Positions 26,097-34,739 of a stretch of 64,000 nt of DNA are shown piece after piece. The DNA is from an uncultured Blautia sp. (lineage in GTDB: Bacteria > Bacillota > Clostridia > Lachnospirales > Lachnospiraceae). The translations under genes and the position numbers were made by a program. Under the pieces are notes generated by a model. The model saw nothing but the letters and a program-made list of their open reading frames with translations, was not told where the DNA came from and did not search any database. The stretch spans positions 1 to 64,000 of the forward strand of contig NZ_CAKROJ010000006.1 of assembly GCF_934372025.1 (NCBI RefSeq), in the 5' to 3' direction. The stretch's first letter is position 1, and the number at the start of each line of letters is the position of its first letter.

Positions 26097-26451
26097 ATCT
26101 TCAGAGTCAAGACATTACTTTCGGAAATTTCTTTCTAAACTTCCAACTTTGAATGATGTCTTTCCGGAAATTACAGGAAAGCAGTTTCGCGATTAATACA
26201 TGCTTCAATATTTTCCTGAGGCTCTTTTAAGAGTTTTGTATAATTATTCATATTCATGCATAAACCATAGGAAAGATTTTTTATGGTTCATTCAATAAAC
26301 TACAATAACAGTTTATACACCATACGGACTATTCTGAAAGAACATCCCTCTGAAATTCTGGACGGCCTTTCCATGATTCTGGTCACATCCTCGCGGAGCG
26401 TTTTTATGTAATAGGAACATTACAGAGTAATTTCTTATTATATAAAAAAGA

Positions 26452-26486
26452 AATTGCCCAGCAGTTTTTATGCTGCCTGACAATTC
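26452..26486 (-). terminator. Terminator of the alpha/beta-hydrolase-like gene
   Basis: The minus strand reads AATTGTCAGGCAGC, a short loop, GCTGGGCAATT, then TCTTTTTTATA. It lies about 60 bp past the stop codon. Confidence 0.75.
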
Positions 26487-26546
26487 CCTTTTATTTTATT
26501 TATTTAATTTTTTATTCTCTGATACTCTGTGCTGATTTTCTTTATA

Positions 26547-27500
26547 TTAAAAGAAAATTCCAACCTGTTCCAGGAACTGTTCCGGAGCTTCCACATGTGG
26601 GAAATGTTTTGTCTCCATAATGGTTACCGCTTCTACTGAAGGATTAACGTTCTGATAAGCTTCTATGATTGCTTCTCTATTATTCTCAGCTTCACCCTCT
26701 ACAATATAAAGGCTGTTGTCGATTTCCTTGAGACCACGGGTAATATCGATATTCATGAATTTAGAAGCTTTATTTGCATATACGTTCTTTGCATAGCAGC
26801 CGCCTCTGTGAGCAGCTTCATAATAAGCATCCTGAAGATCTCTGTCTGGATGGAACGGATCAAATGCAAGGTTCTCAATAAACTCATTATTGACTGCAGT
26901 TCTCGATACAACCATATGATAGACCAGAGTTCCAAATACAGGAATCTCCAGGAATTTACGGAGAAGTTTTTCTTTCTTTCCAGGCATCTGTTTCAGACTG
27001 GACAGGCTTACCGGATTTACCATCATAATCTTATTAAACAACTGTTTTTCATTATGACAGGCCATAATAACAAAAGATGACGCATAGCCATTAACGATGA
27101 CGTCTGTCTTCTCTCTGATTACATTCTTAATAAAATCACAGATTGCCTGCACATAAACAAAATTTGTATAAGTCATTCCAGGTTTTTCGGAACGGCCGCA
27201 TCCCGGAAGATCCAGAATATAAACTGTGTGCTCCATAGCAAGATCATCTTCAATCTTGTTCCATTCATAGCCGGAACCACCCGGAAGCATATCATGAATC
27301 AGAAGGATCGGGCTGCCTTTTCCCTTCTTTGTATAATAGATATCACCAAATCTCCAGTGATAGTAGTTTCTCACGTCAGTATCCAGCATCTCTTTAAGAC
27401 AGGCTGATGCTGCGATCACTTTATTTATAATATGGATAGTGGCAGTTGTTGTCGTAACCAGTGCTGCTACTGTAAGCAGACGTTTGCTGTGTTTCTTCAT
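26547..27500 (-). CDS. Alpha/beta-hydrolase-fold protein without the usual nucleophile
   Basis: The 317-residue protein has an N-terminal hydrophobic anchor (about residues 8-34) and an alpha/beta-hydrolase core: PILLIHDMLPGGSGYEW, VYILDLPGCGRSEKPG and a late histidine in ETKHFPHVEAPEQF. At the nucleophile elbow the usual G-x-S-x-G reads NGYASSF, so alanine (about A140) stands where serine is expected. The neighbouring serines could substitute, or the protein may be a non-catalytic binding protein. GGGAGG precedes the ATG. No operon partner is obvious: the next gene upstream is 58 bp away and belongs to another pathway. Confidence 0.75.
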   Translation of the reverse strand: MKKHSKRLLTVAALVTTTTATIHIINKVIAASACLKEMLDTDVRNYYHWRFGDIYYTKKGKGSPILLIHDMLPGGSGYEWNKIEDDLAMEHTVYILDLPGCGRSEKPGMTYTNFVYVQAICDFIKNVIREKTDVIVNGYASSFVIMACHNEKQLFNKIMMVNPVSLSSLKQMPGKKEKLLRKFLEIPVFGTLVYHMVVSRTAVNNEFIENLAFDPFHPDRDLQDAYYEAAHRGGCYAKNVYANKASKFMNIDITRGLKEIDNSLYIVEGEAENNREAIIEAYQNVNPSVEAVTIMETKHFPHVEAPEQFLEQVGIFF

Positions 27501-27558
27501 GTTCTACCTCCCTTATTTCGATGTCACTATTATACGCTAAAAAAGGTCTTTTTACAAT

Positions 27559-28584
27559 CTATAACAGTGAAAGAAGTTTGTATACATCGTCCATTCTGGT
27601 TGCCCAGCTAGTTGCAAATCGAACTACTGTATGTGTATCATCAGCCTTTTCCCAGAAGCTGAACTGTACGTCTTTTTTCAGTTCTTCCATCTTGGTATTT
27701 TCGAGAACAATGAACTGCTGATTGGTCGGTGAATCAATGAAAAATTTATAATTTTTTTCTTTTAAGCCTTCTTTGAGTACTGCAGCCGTTTCAATTGCAT
27801 TTTTTCCGATTTCAAGATAAAGCTCATCTGTAAAAAGTGCGTCAAATTGCACTCCAAGAAGTCTGCCCTTTGCCAGCAATGCTCCATGCTGTTTTACTCT
27901 TGTAAGAAAATACTTGGGCATAGTTTCACCGGTAAATACAACCGCTTCCCCACACAGGGCGCCTGCTTTGGTTCCACCTATGTAAAAGATATCACAGAGC
28001 TCTGCGATATCCTGCAGAGTTACATCTGTTTCCTTGCTTACCAGTCCGTAAATCAGTCTTGCTCCGTCCATATAAAGCGGGAGTTTGAATTCACGGCATG
28101 TAGCTGAGAGCTCTTCAAGCTCTTTCCTGGTATACAAAGTTCCATATTCGGTCGGATGGGAGATATAAACCATTCCCGGGAAAACCATATGCTCATGACT
28201 TTCATCGCCATAAAACGTCTCTACCAGGTTTCTAAGATCCTCTGCATTGATTTTTCCTTCCTTTTCAGGCAGTGTCAGAACTTTATGACCGGTAAATTCG
28301 ATTGCGCCGGCTTCGTGTGCACTGACATGGCCTGTCTGAGCTGCTACAACGCCCTCATATGGATTCAGGACTGTATCAATGACAATCTGGTTGGTCTGGG
28401 TGCCGCCTGTCAGCAGATAGACTTCTGCGTCCTCACGGCCGCATGCCTTTTTAATTTTTTCTTTTGCCTCTTCACAGTAATGGTCTGAGCCATAACCCGG
28501 AAGCTGCTCCATATTGGTATCGATCAGGTGCTGGAGGACTTTTTCATGTGCCCCCTCTGAATAATCATTTACAAAATATAACAT
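27559..28584 (-). CDS. Low-specificity L-threonine aldolase / beta-eliminating lyase family
   Basis: The 341-residue PLP enzyme has family motifs: NDYSEGAHEKVLQHL, YLLTGGTQTNQIV, HEAGAIEFTGHKVL, LYMDGARLIYGL and the PLP-lysine region FYIGGTKAGALCGEAVVF. Such enzymes split threonine or allo-threonine to glycine and acetaldehyde. AGGAA lies upstream of the ATG. It may serve glycine supply. An alternative beta-elimination activity cannot be excluded. Confidence 0.85.
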   Translation of the reverse strand: MLYFVNDYSEGAHEKVLQHLIDTNMEQLPGYGSDHYCEEAKEKIKKACGREDAEVYLLTGGTQTNQIVIDTVLNPYEGVVAAQTGHVSAHEAGAIEFTGHKVLTLPEKEGKINAEDLRNLVETFYGDESHEHMVFPGMVYISHPTEYGTLYTRKELEELSATCREFKLPLYMDGARLIYGLVSKETDVTLQDIAELCDIFYIGGTKAGALCGEAVVFTGETMPKYFLTRVKQHGALLAKGRLLGVQFDALFTDELYLEIGKNAIETAAVLKEGLKEKNYKFFIDSPTNQQFIVLENTKMEELKKDVQFSFWEKADDTHTVVRFATSWATRMDDVYKLLSLL

Positions 28585-28661
28585 CTCGGATTCCTTTCTT
28601 ATTGTAAAATCAGTTCTATTTTATCACCAGAAATATTTTTTTACTACTGGAAAGAAAAATA

Positions 28662-28683
28662 CCCCGCGGGCAATCTCGCGGGG
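28662..28683 (-). terminator. Terminator of the Gld-type ABC operon
   Basis: A GC-rich stem CCCCGCG / CGCGGGG is followed on the minus strand by TATTTTTCT. It lies 16 bp after the DUF4340 gene. Confidence 0.9.
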
Positions 28684-28698
28684 CAGGTTCATATTATC

Positions 28699-30333
28699 CT
28701 AATTTTCTTCTGTAGTTTCAGATTCTGTATCTGCATCGGAAGCGTTTTCTTCCTTATCTGCATTTATTACTTTCTGATAAGCTTCATCCAGTTCTTTCAC
28801 GTTCATCTTATTTACAAGATAAATCTTATCTTCTACTACTGCTGCGTAGAAATTTGTATCGTACTCATAGTACTTCACAATTGTTTCGTTTCCACTTGTA
28901 TCTTTTAAGATAAAGGTATATGCCGGATCGGCTTCCGGTTTATATTCCTCGTTAAGGCGTTTCTGTGCAGACATATTGATAAGTTTATTGTAAAAGCTTA
29001 AAAATGTAGATTCATCAAGATCCTCTCCATCCAGCTTATAGGTTGTCACTGTAGTTTCTTTCGTATCATCAGAATCATCCGTACTTTCGTCCGAGGAATC
29101 CTCCGTTGTATCTGCATCTTCTTCTGAAACATCCTCGCTGTCTGTATCATCCGTTGTTGTTTCTGTTACAACCGTTACAGTATGATCACCCTCTGCATTC
29201 TGCACTTCCAGGGAATCCAGGTTTGTTGCAGCCACATAACTTACGGTAAGGTTATAAAAATCAGAAACGGTAGCATCAAGGATTGTTGTCAGGGAATCAG
29301 TTGCGATCGTGTAAACTTCTTTGCTGTCATTTACCTTTACATAACGGTCACTGCCAGTCTCATCTCCCAAATAAATCGTAAGAGTCTTCTCAACCGTCTT
29401 TGTCTCCGCTTCTTCCTCTGAGTTATCTGAATCAGCAGCCTCCTCCGAGTCCGTACTTTCCTCTGCATCTGAATCTGCAGAATCTGAATCCGCGGTCTCA
29501 TCAGCATCGTCCGATTCAACCTCTTCTTCCTCGCTGTAATTTACAGTAATGACAGCATACGGATCATCAAATCCATATTTGGAATCATCGGTGCAGTTAT
29601 AATCAACGAATTTATCATATGCGAGATTTCCGACTGCTGCTGTTACTTCATCGGCCTTTGTTGTGTCCGCTTTTTCTTCATCTTTGCCATCGGACACTGT
29701 CCAGAACAGGCTGTCCTGATCCTCGGTGAGCTCGTATCCGTCTTCTTTGTCGACCTTCACATCTGTGATCGTAGCAGATGTTACGCTCGGGAATGTTCCG
29801 CTTTCTGCAAAATCATAGAGATTTCCCATAAAAGGCTCGATTGAAGTACTGGATACCAGATAAACACTCTTATCGTCGTCAGATTTTTTTACATAATACT
29901 GATTATTTGAATTCTGCATGCCAACCTGCAGAGTCGTGTCGCCATCTGCGGTTGTCAGAGTGATCTCATTTTGTGGAGTATCCAGATCATACTGGCTTAG
30001 GTCCTCCACATCCTCAATCTCCTGGTCTGCAGTCAGGGAAGCAACTCCCTTGACTGCACTGTCGACGGTATCCTGGTTTACCGGAAAATTTGAATCTGCT
30101 TTTTCTATCCAGGTATCATCCTTTTTATCAAATTCAACGCTGTCTGTATCTGCCGTAAAAGCAACTGCTGTGATGTCATCTGCTTCCAGGCTGACCAGAT
30201 CTACGCTTGTATCCTCTTCTTCGGTCTCTTTGGCCTCCTGTGAAGCAACATAAGAATTTACTCCCGCATAGGCACCGCAGGCCACGCCAAGCACTACCAC
30301 CGCAGAAACCAGTTTGACTGTTTTTTTCTTCAT
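28699..30333 (-). CDS. DUF4340 domain protein (exported, acidic)
   Basis: The 544-residue protein has an N-terminal signal or anchor (KKKTVKLVSAVVVLGVACGAYAG). Repeated DUF4340-type beta-rich segments follow (VEFDKKDDTWIEKADSNFPVNQ, GNLYDFAESGTFPSV). Two low-complexity D/E/S/T-rich inserts lie around residues 270-310 and 395-425. It follows a GldG-like gene with no gap. DUF4340 proteins accompany Gld-type ABC systems, probably on the outer face of the membrane. The acidic inserts look like flexible spacers. Substrate and role unknown. Confidence 0.8.
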   Translation of the reverse strand: MKKKTVKLVSAVVVLGVACGAYAGVNSYVASQEAKETEEEDTSVDLVSLEADDITAVAFTADTDSVEFDKKDDTWIEKADSNFPVNQDTVDSAVKGVASLTADQEIEDVEDLSQYDLDTPQNEITLTTADGDTTLQVGMQNSNNQYYVKKSDDDKSVYLVSSTSIEPFMGNLYDFAESGTFPSVTSATITDVKVDKEDGYELTEDQDSLFWTVSDGKDEEKADTTKADEVTAAVGNLAYDKFVDYNCTDDSKYGFDDPYAVITVNYSEEEEVESDDADETADSDSADSDAEESTDSEEAADSDNSEEEAETKTVEKTLTIYLGDETGSDRYVKVNDSKEVYTIATDSLTTILDATVSDFYNLTVSYVAATNLDSLEVQNAEGDHTVTVVTETTTDDTDSEDVSEEDADTTEDSSDESTDDSDDTKETTVTTYKLDGEDLDESTFLSFYNKLINMSAQKRLNEEYKPEADPAYTFILKDTSGNETIVKYYEYDTNFYAAVVEDKIYLVNKMNVKELDEAYQKVINADKEENASDADTESETTEEN

Positions 30334-31836
30334 TTAAGCTTTTCTCCTTTTCAGCCATACCATGAATCCCATTATAAGAACAACTGCCGGAATGATTCCC
30401 ATTACCATGATTTTCCAGAAGCTAGCATCATAAGCTGTCAGTGTCAGATAAGAAACCTGCAGGTCCTTGGCCGGGATAGAAATTGTGGAAGTCTCATCGG
30501 AGCTGCACATCCAGTTCAGAGAACTCATGATCATCTGCTCATTTCCACCTGCTACCATCTGGTTGATCTGGCTGTCCATCAGATTGGAGGATGCATAGTA
30601 AACAATCTGTGTTTCTTTATCATCTACAGTTTCTGTAATACTTACACCAAGATCAAACGGTCCCTCTATGTCATCATCTGTTTTTTCAATGGAACCGCTG
30701 TTGACATCCACTTTTGAATAAGCGCTGTCAGAAGTTGTCAGAAGGCTGTTGACAGTAACTGTATCTCTGACATCCTCATCTTTCTTGATTCCCTGTGCAT
30801 AAGGCATCAGAACATAATAACCTTTAGATGCAAAATCAGAAATAGCATCCGTACTGTTGACAGTCGGTACAAGATAGTATGGCATCTGTGCATAATGCTG
30901 TGAATCGCCTTCAATCACAATACCATCGGTTCTTTCTACACCATAATTCTTGAGAACTGCATCAAAATTTTCCATGGACTCTTCTGTGTAATCTGAAAAG
31001 ATCATGGCTTTTCCGCCATTTTCCAGATAGTCAATGATCGCATCCTTCTCTGCTTCAGAAATATCAGTGGTCGGTGCATTGATCAGCAGGCAGGCTGCAT
31101 CATCCGGAACACTTTCTTCTGTGATCAGGTTCAGGGATTTGATATCAATGTTTGCTTTCTGTATATCCTCCTGAAGTGTAGAGTCCAGATCCTTTTCTCC
31201 ATGTCCGTCAAGTGTGTAAAGGACTGGAAGATCTTCTGATGTTACATAAGAAATTGCACTGTCAATCTGTCCCTCACCGTCAAATCCCGTGATGGAAGAC
31301 TGATAAGTGTTGTAATCTATAGAAGATTCATAGATGCTGTCATAATTTACAACCTTGCTTCTGTCTCCGCATACGACGATCAGGCTGTTTGAGGCAACAT
31401 CATCGCTTGTATACTGAGAAGTAAACTTCGGATTTACTACCGGATCCTTCTGCTCTGCTTTGATATGATCAGATTCTTCTGCGTATCTTTCCAGAAGCTT
31501 CTTGATTGTTTCATCTTCGGAACCACTCTGTACAACCTGATAAATTGTCACGTCTTTATCCAGGTCTTTCAGAAATTTTTTGGTATCATCGCTTATCGTA
31601 TACAACTTTTGTGTGCTGACATCCAACTCCGTGTATTTGGTTGGAAGCGAGCCAACGATCATATTTATTACAAGAACAATTACCACAAAAACAGCACTGA
31701 TCACTACACTGTAAGAACCGTTTCTGAGATATTTTTTGTTCATAGATTCTTTTATTTTCTGCTTTAATGGCTTCTTTTCTTTATTGGAATCTTGTTTTGA
31801 ATCTTTATTTATTTTCAGTTTTTCTGTTAATTTCAC
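30334..31836 (-). CDS. GldG-like ABC transporter accessory membrane protein
   Basis: The protein has about 500 residues: a lysine-rich cytoplasmic N-terminus, a membrane helix near residues 45-65, a large extracellular domain, and a C-terminal helix ending WLKRRKA. The extracellular domain shows the GldG/'ABC-type uncharacterized' pattern (YTELDVSTQKLYTISDDTKKF, VLYTLDGHGEKDL, CLLINAPTTDISEAEKDAI, GGKAMIFSDY). GTG at 31836 is taken as start because AAGGAGGTGG lies 6 bases upstream, overlapping the permease stop. It works with the permease and ATPase of the same operon. Confidence 0.82.
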   Translation of the reverse strand: MKLTEKLKINKDSKQDSNKEKKPLKQKIKESMNKKYLRNGSYSVVISAVFVVIVLVINMIVGSLPTKYTELDVSTQKLYTISDDTKKFLKDLDKDVTIYQVVQSGSEDETIKKLLERYAEESDHIKAEQKDPVVNPKFTSQYTSDDVASNSLIVVCGDRSKVVNYDSIYESSIDYNTYQSSITGFDGEGQIDSAISYVTSEDLPVLYTLDGHGEKDLDSTLQEDIQKANIDIKSLNLITEESVPDDAACLLINAPTTDISEAEKDAIIDYLENGGKAMIFSDYTEESMENFDAVLKNYGVERTDGIVIEGDSQHYAQMPYYLVPTVNSTDAISDFASKGYYVLMPYAQGIKKDEDVRDTVTVNSLLTTSDSAYSKVDVNSGSIEKTDDDIEGPFDLGVSITETVDDKETQIVYYASSNLMDSQINQMVAGGNEQMIMSSLNWMCSSDETSTISIPAKDLQVSYLTLTAYDASFWKIMVMGIIPAVVLIMGFMVWLKRRKA

Positions 31837-31849
31837 CGTCTCCACCTCC

Positions 31850-32713
31850 TTAATTCCAGCGTCTCTTAACAATCGACTGCACAGTCAGGAACAGGCAGAC
31901 TGTGATCACAGACACAAAATATAAAATTCCTTTGACATCAAAGATTGCATTTGCAAAATTGTCAAAATGGCTGCTCAGATTAAAGACGTTCAGTACTTTC
32001 TGGATTCCGCCTGAGAAGAAGCTGGAGTTCACAACATACACGATCACCAATGCGATCTCGCCGACAACGCATACAATTGCTGAGATCAGAAGATTTTTGA
32101 TCATGGTATAAATTACAATTGCTGCTGCCAGGATTAAAAGTCCAAAAGTAATGCAGGTGGAAAGAGATCCTTCTGAGAAGAAAGAAGAAATTCCGTTCAT
32201 CATGTAAAAGGCAAAAAGGAACACAAAAGTAAGTACTGCTGCAATCACCTGACTCTCAGTCAAAGATGAAATAAACACACCAATTGCAAGATTTGCGCAT
32301 CCGAGAAGGAAAAATCCCAGAATTCCTGTATAAGCCGCACCCATTGATACGGTTCCGAATTTGCTCATAAGCAGAGGATACAGACACATAATCAGCATCG
32401 GAATTGCAAAGATCGTAACCAGTGCAAAGTATTTGCCAAGAACGATTTTCTCAACAGATACAGGTGCTGTGAGAAGCAGCTGGTCTGTTTTTTGCTTACG
32501 CTCTTCTGCAAGGACTCTCATGGTAAGAATCGGCACACTGATCAGAAATACAAAGGTCAGTGCACTTAACGTATACTCAAAACGCGGATAAGCCGCTCCG
32601 AGCTGATATGCTGAAAAATAAATACCTGTCAGAAGCAGGATAAAAAATATGAACAGGTAACCGATCATAGAAGTAAGATAACTTCTCAGTTCCCTCTTAT
32701 ATACTGCTATCAT
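31850..32713 (-). CDS. ABC-2 type transporter permease (GldF-like)
   Basis: The 287-residue protein has six membrane segments. It begins MIAVYKRELRSYLTSMIGYLF and contains VPILTMRVLAEERKQKTDQLLLTAPVS, the conserved signature of gliding-type ABC-2 permeases. Its start overlaps the ATPase stop (ATGA), so the two are translationally coupled. It forms the membrane part of an exporter or lipid/polysaccharide-handling ABC system; no gliding is implied. Confidence 0.88.
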   Translation of the reverse strand: MIAVYKRELRSYLTSMIGYLFIFFILLLTGIYFSAYQLGAAYPRFEYTLSALTFVFLISVPILTMRVLAEERKQKTDQLLLTAPVSVEKIVLGKYFALVTIFAIPMLIMCLYPLLMSKFGTVSMGAAYTGILGFFLLGCANLAIGVFISSLTESQVIAAVLTFVFLFAFYMMNGISSFFSEGSLSTCITFGLLILAAAIVIYTMIKNLLISAIVCVVGEIALVIVYVVNSSFFSGGIQKVLNVFNLSSHFDNFANAIFDVKGILYFVSVITVCLFLTVQSIVKRRWN

Positions 32714-33759
32714 TTATCTTCCCCCTCCTTTTTGTCTGTTTCCTGTGCCTTCAGTAACTCTTCTGCCTCAGTGGCACTTTTTATCTCTGGTTTTGTTTCT
32801 TTTTTATCTTCCTTATTATTTTTCTTGTCATCCTCTGTCAGTTCAAGGAAAATTTCCTCCAGAGAAGCTTTCTTAGACTGCATCTCAAGAATCGGACACT
32901 GTATATCTGCCATCTTATAGAAGACTTCTTCGCGAACATCCACGTCTTCTTTTGTCGAGAGCGTCACGCTCCATACATGATCCTCTTTTGTACCCTCAAT
33001 TTTGATATCCTTGATATCGCCAATCTCTCTGAGTGCAATACGAATATGATCTTTCTCGCCTTTTACAAGCAGGCTCAGGGTATTTGCACCTTCTGCGAGC
33101 TTACCAAGATTCTCCGGTGTATCGCTGGCAACCAGCTTTCCGTGAGAAATGATCAGCACGTAATCGCAGACTGCACTTACTTCTGAAAGGATATGAGAAC
33201 TCAAAATAACCGTATGTTTTTCTTTGAGACTTCTGATCAGATCACGGATTTCAATAATCTGTTTTGGGTCAAGACCAACGGTAGGCTCATCCAGGATAAT
33301 CACCTCCGGATATCCGAGGATTGCCTGTGCCAGACCAACTCTCTGTCTGTAACCTTTGGAAAGATTCTTGATCAGACGGTTTTTCATGTCCGTTATCTTT
33401 ACCATTTCCATGACTTCTTCCACCATGGATTTCTTTTTGTCTTTTGGGATTTTTTTAAGATCAGCGACGAAATTCATGTATTCGCCTACTGTCATATCGA
33501 AATAAAGAGGAGGCATTTCAGGCAGATAACCAATACATTTTTTAGCCTGCTCAGGCTCATCCAGTATATCATGGCCATCAATGGTTACCGTTCCCTCCGT
33601 AGATGCTATATAACCGGTAATCATATTCATGGTTGTGGATTTACCAGCTCCGTTTGGCCCCAGAAAGCCATAGATTTTGCCTTTCTCAATTTTAAAAGAA
33701 AGGTGGTCAACTGCTGTATGATCGCCATACCGTTTGACCAGATTGTTTACTTCAATCAC
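32710..33759 (-). CDS. ABC transporter ATP-binding protein (GldA-like)
   Basis: The 349-residue protein has Walker A GFLGPNGAGKSTTMNM, signature NLSKGYRQRVGLAQAI, Walker B VIILDEPTVGLDP and the H-loop VILSSHILSEV. The last 45 residues are a K/E-rich tail (KKNNKEDKKETKPEIKS) that is unlikely to be folded. The start is GTG at 33759 with AAGGAGGAG upstream. First gene of the four-gene Gld-type operon. Confidence 0.92.
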   Translation of the reverse strand: MIEVNNLVKRYGDHTAVDHLSFKIEKGKIYGFLGPNGAGKSTTMNMITGYIASTEGTVTIDGHDILDEPEQAKKCIGYLPEMPPLYFDMTVGEYMNFVADLKKIPKDKKKSMVEEVMEMVKITDMKNRLIKNLSKGYRQRVGLAQAILGYPEVIILDEPTVGLDPKQIIEIRDLIRSLKEKHTVILSSHILSEVSAVCDYVLIISHGKLVASDTPENLGKLAEGANTLSLLVKGEKDHIRIALREIGDIKDIKIEGTKEDHVWSVTLSTKEDVDVREEVFYKMADIQCPILEMQSKKASLEEIFLELTEDDKKNNKEDKKETKPEIKSATEAEELLKAQETDKKEGEDK

Positions 33760-33826
33760 AAATTTCTCCTCCTTTTTCTATAAACAGAATTGTTTATTTT
33801 TATTCTATAAAATTTTATAAAATAAA

Positions 33827-33872
33827 AGATGCCTCCAGGTGAAACAGAGATAGGGGGTACCTGGAAGCATCT
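33827..33872 (-). terminator. Terminator downstream of rsmG
   Basis: The arms AGATGCCTCCAGGT and ACCTGGAAGCATCT pair with one mismatch. On the minus strand CTTTTATTTTAT follows. It separates the origin-proximal gene cluster from the ABC operon. Confidence 0.8.
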
Positions 33873-33968
33873 TCCATCTTTGAGCCGGACTTTGCATCCG
33901 CTCTGGAGATATTCTATGAAGAAGTTGTGATAAAAATAGGATAAATCTGTGATGATTTTGTGAAAATA

Positions 33969-34691
33969 TTATGCAAGAGGTTCCTTCAGAGGAGTTCCTG
34001 CTTTACGTGGATATCGTCCCGGCGTTGGCTTCATTTTTTCAATCACTACAAGCGAACGCTGAATCTCAGAATCCGGAAGATTAAAGTAAACCACATCCTG
34101 GATTTTACCACCAAGGATCTTGACTGCTTTTTCTGCCTGCTGCAGTTCTTCCTGGATTGTTCCGGACTTATAGGAAATAAAATGTCCACCTACTTTTACA
34201 TAAGGGAGACAGTATTCTGACAGGGTCGCCAGATTAGAAACCGCACGGGAAACGCACAAATCATACTGCTCGCGATATGCCTTGTTTTTTGCAAATTCTT
34301 CGGCTCTGCCGTGGATCGCAGAGATATTTTCCAGTTTCAGGAGTGCAAAGGTCTCCTCGAGGAAATTCACTCTCTTTTTCAGGGAATCAAGAAGGCAGGC
34401 CTCCAGATGTGGAAACGCAATCTTGAGTGGCACTCCCGGGAATCCCGCGCCGGTTCCGATATCCATTATTTTGTTGACTTTTGTCATATCTACGGCTTTG
34501 ACACAGGCAAGACTGTCCAGGAAATGTTTTACCAGCACCTCCTGAAATTCTGTGATCCCGGTCAGATTCATGACTTTGTTTTTTTCTACCAGATATTCGT
34601 AAAAAGCAATAAACTGCTGTTTCTGCGTATCGTCCAGAGCAATCCCAAGCTCTTCACAGCCCTGCTCCAGTACTTTCAGATCATAAGACAA
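33969..34691 (-). CDS. rsmG: 16S rRNA (guanine527-N7)-methyltransferase RsmG
   Basis: The 240-residue SAM-dependent methyltransferase carries KVMNLTGITEFQEVLVKHFLDSL and the SAM-binding MDIGTGAGFPGVPLKI. CVSRAVSNLATLSEYCLPYV and ISYKSG follow. The preferred start is TTG at 34691, 7 bases after GGAGGA; a TTG five codons earlier would overlap that ribosome binding site. The gene follows mnmG, the usual order near oriC. Confidence 0.94.
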   Translation of the reverse strand: MSYDLKVLEQGCEELGIALDDTQKQQFIAFYEYLVEKNKVMNLTGITEFQEVLVKHFLDSLACVKAVDMTKVNKIMDIGTGAGFPGVPLKIAFPHLEACLLDSLKKRVNFLEETFALLKLENISAIHGRAEEFAKNKAYREQYDLCVSRAVSNLATLSEYCLPYVKVGGHFISYKSGTIQEELQQAEKAVKILGGKIQDVVYFNLPDSEIQRSLVVIEKMKPTPGRYPRKAGTPLKEPLA

Positions 34692-34739
34692 TATGTTATC
34701 CTCCAATTTTCAGATTTAATATTACCTGTGAACAGTTAC

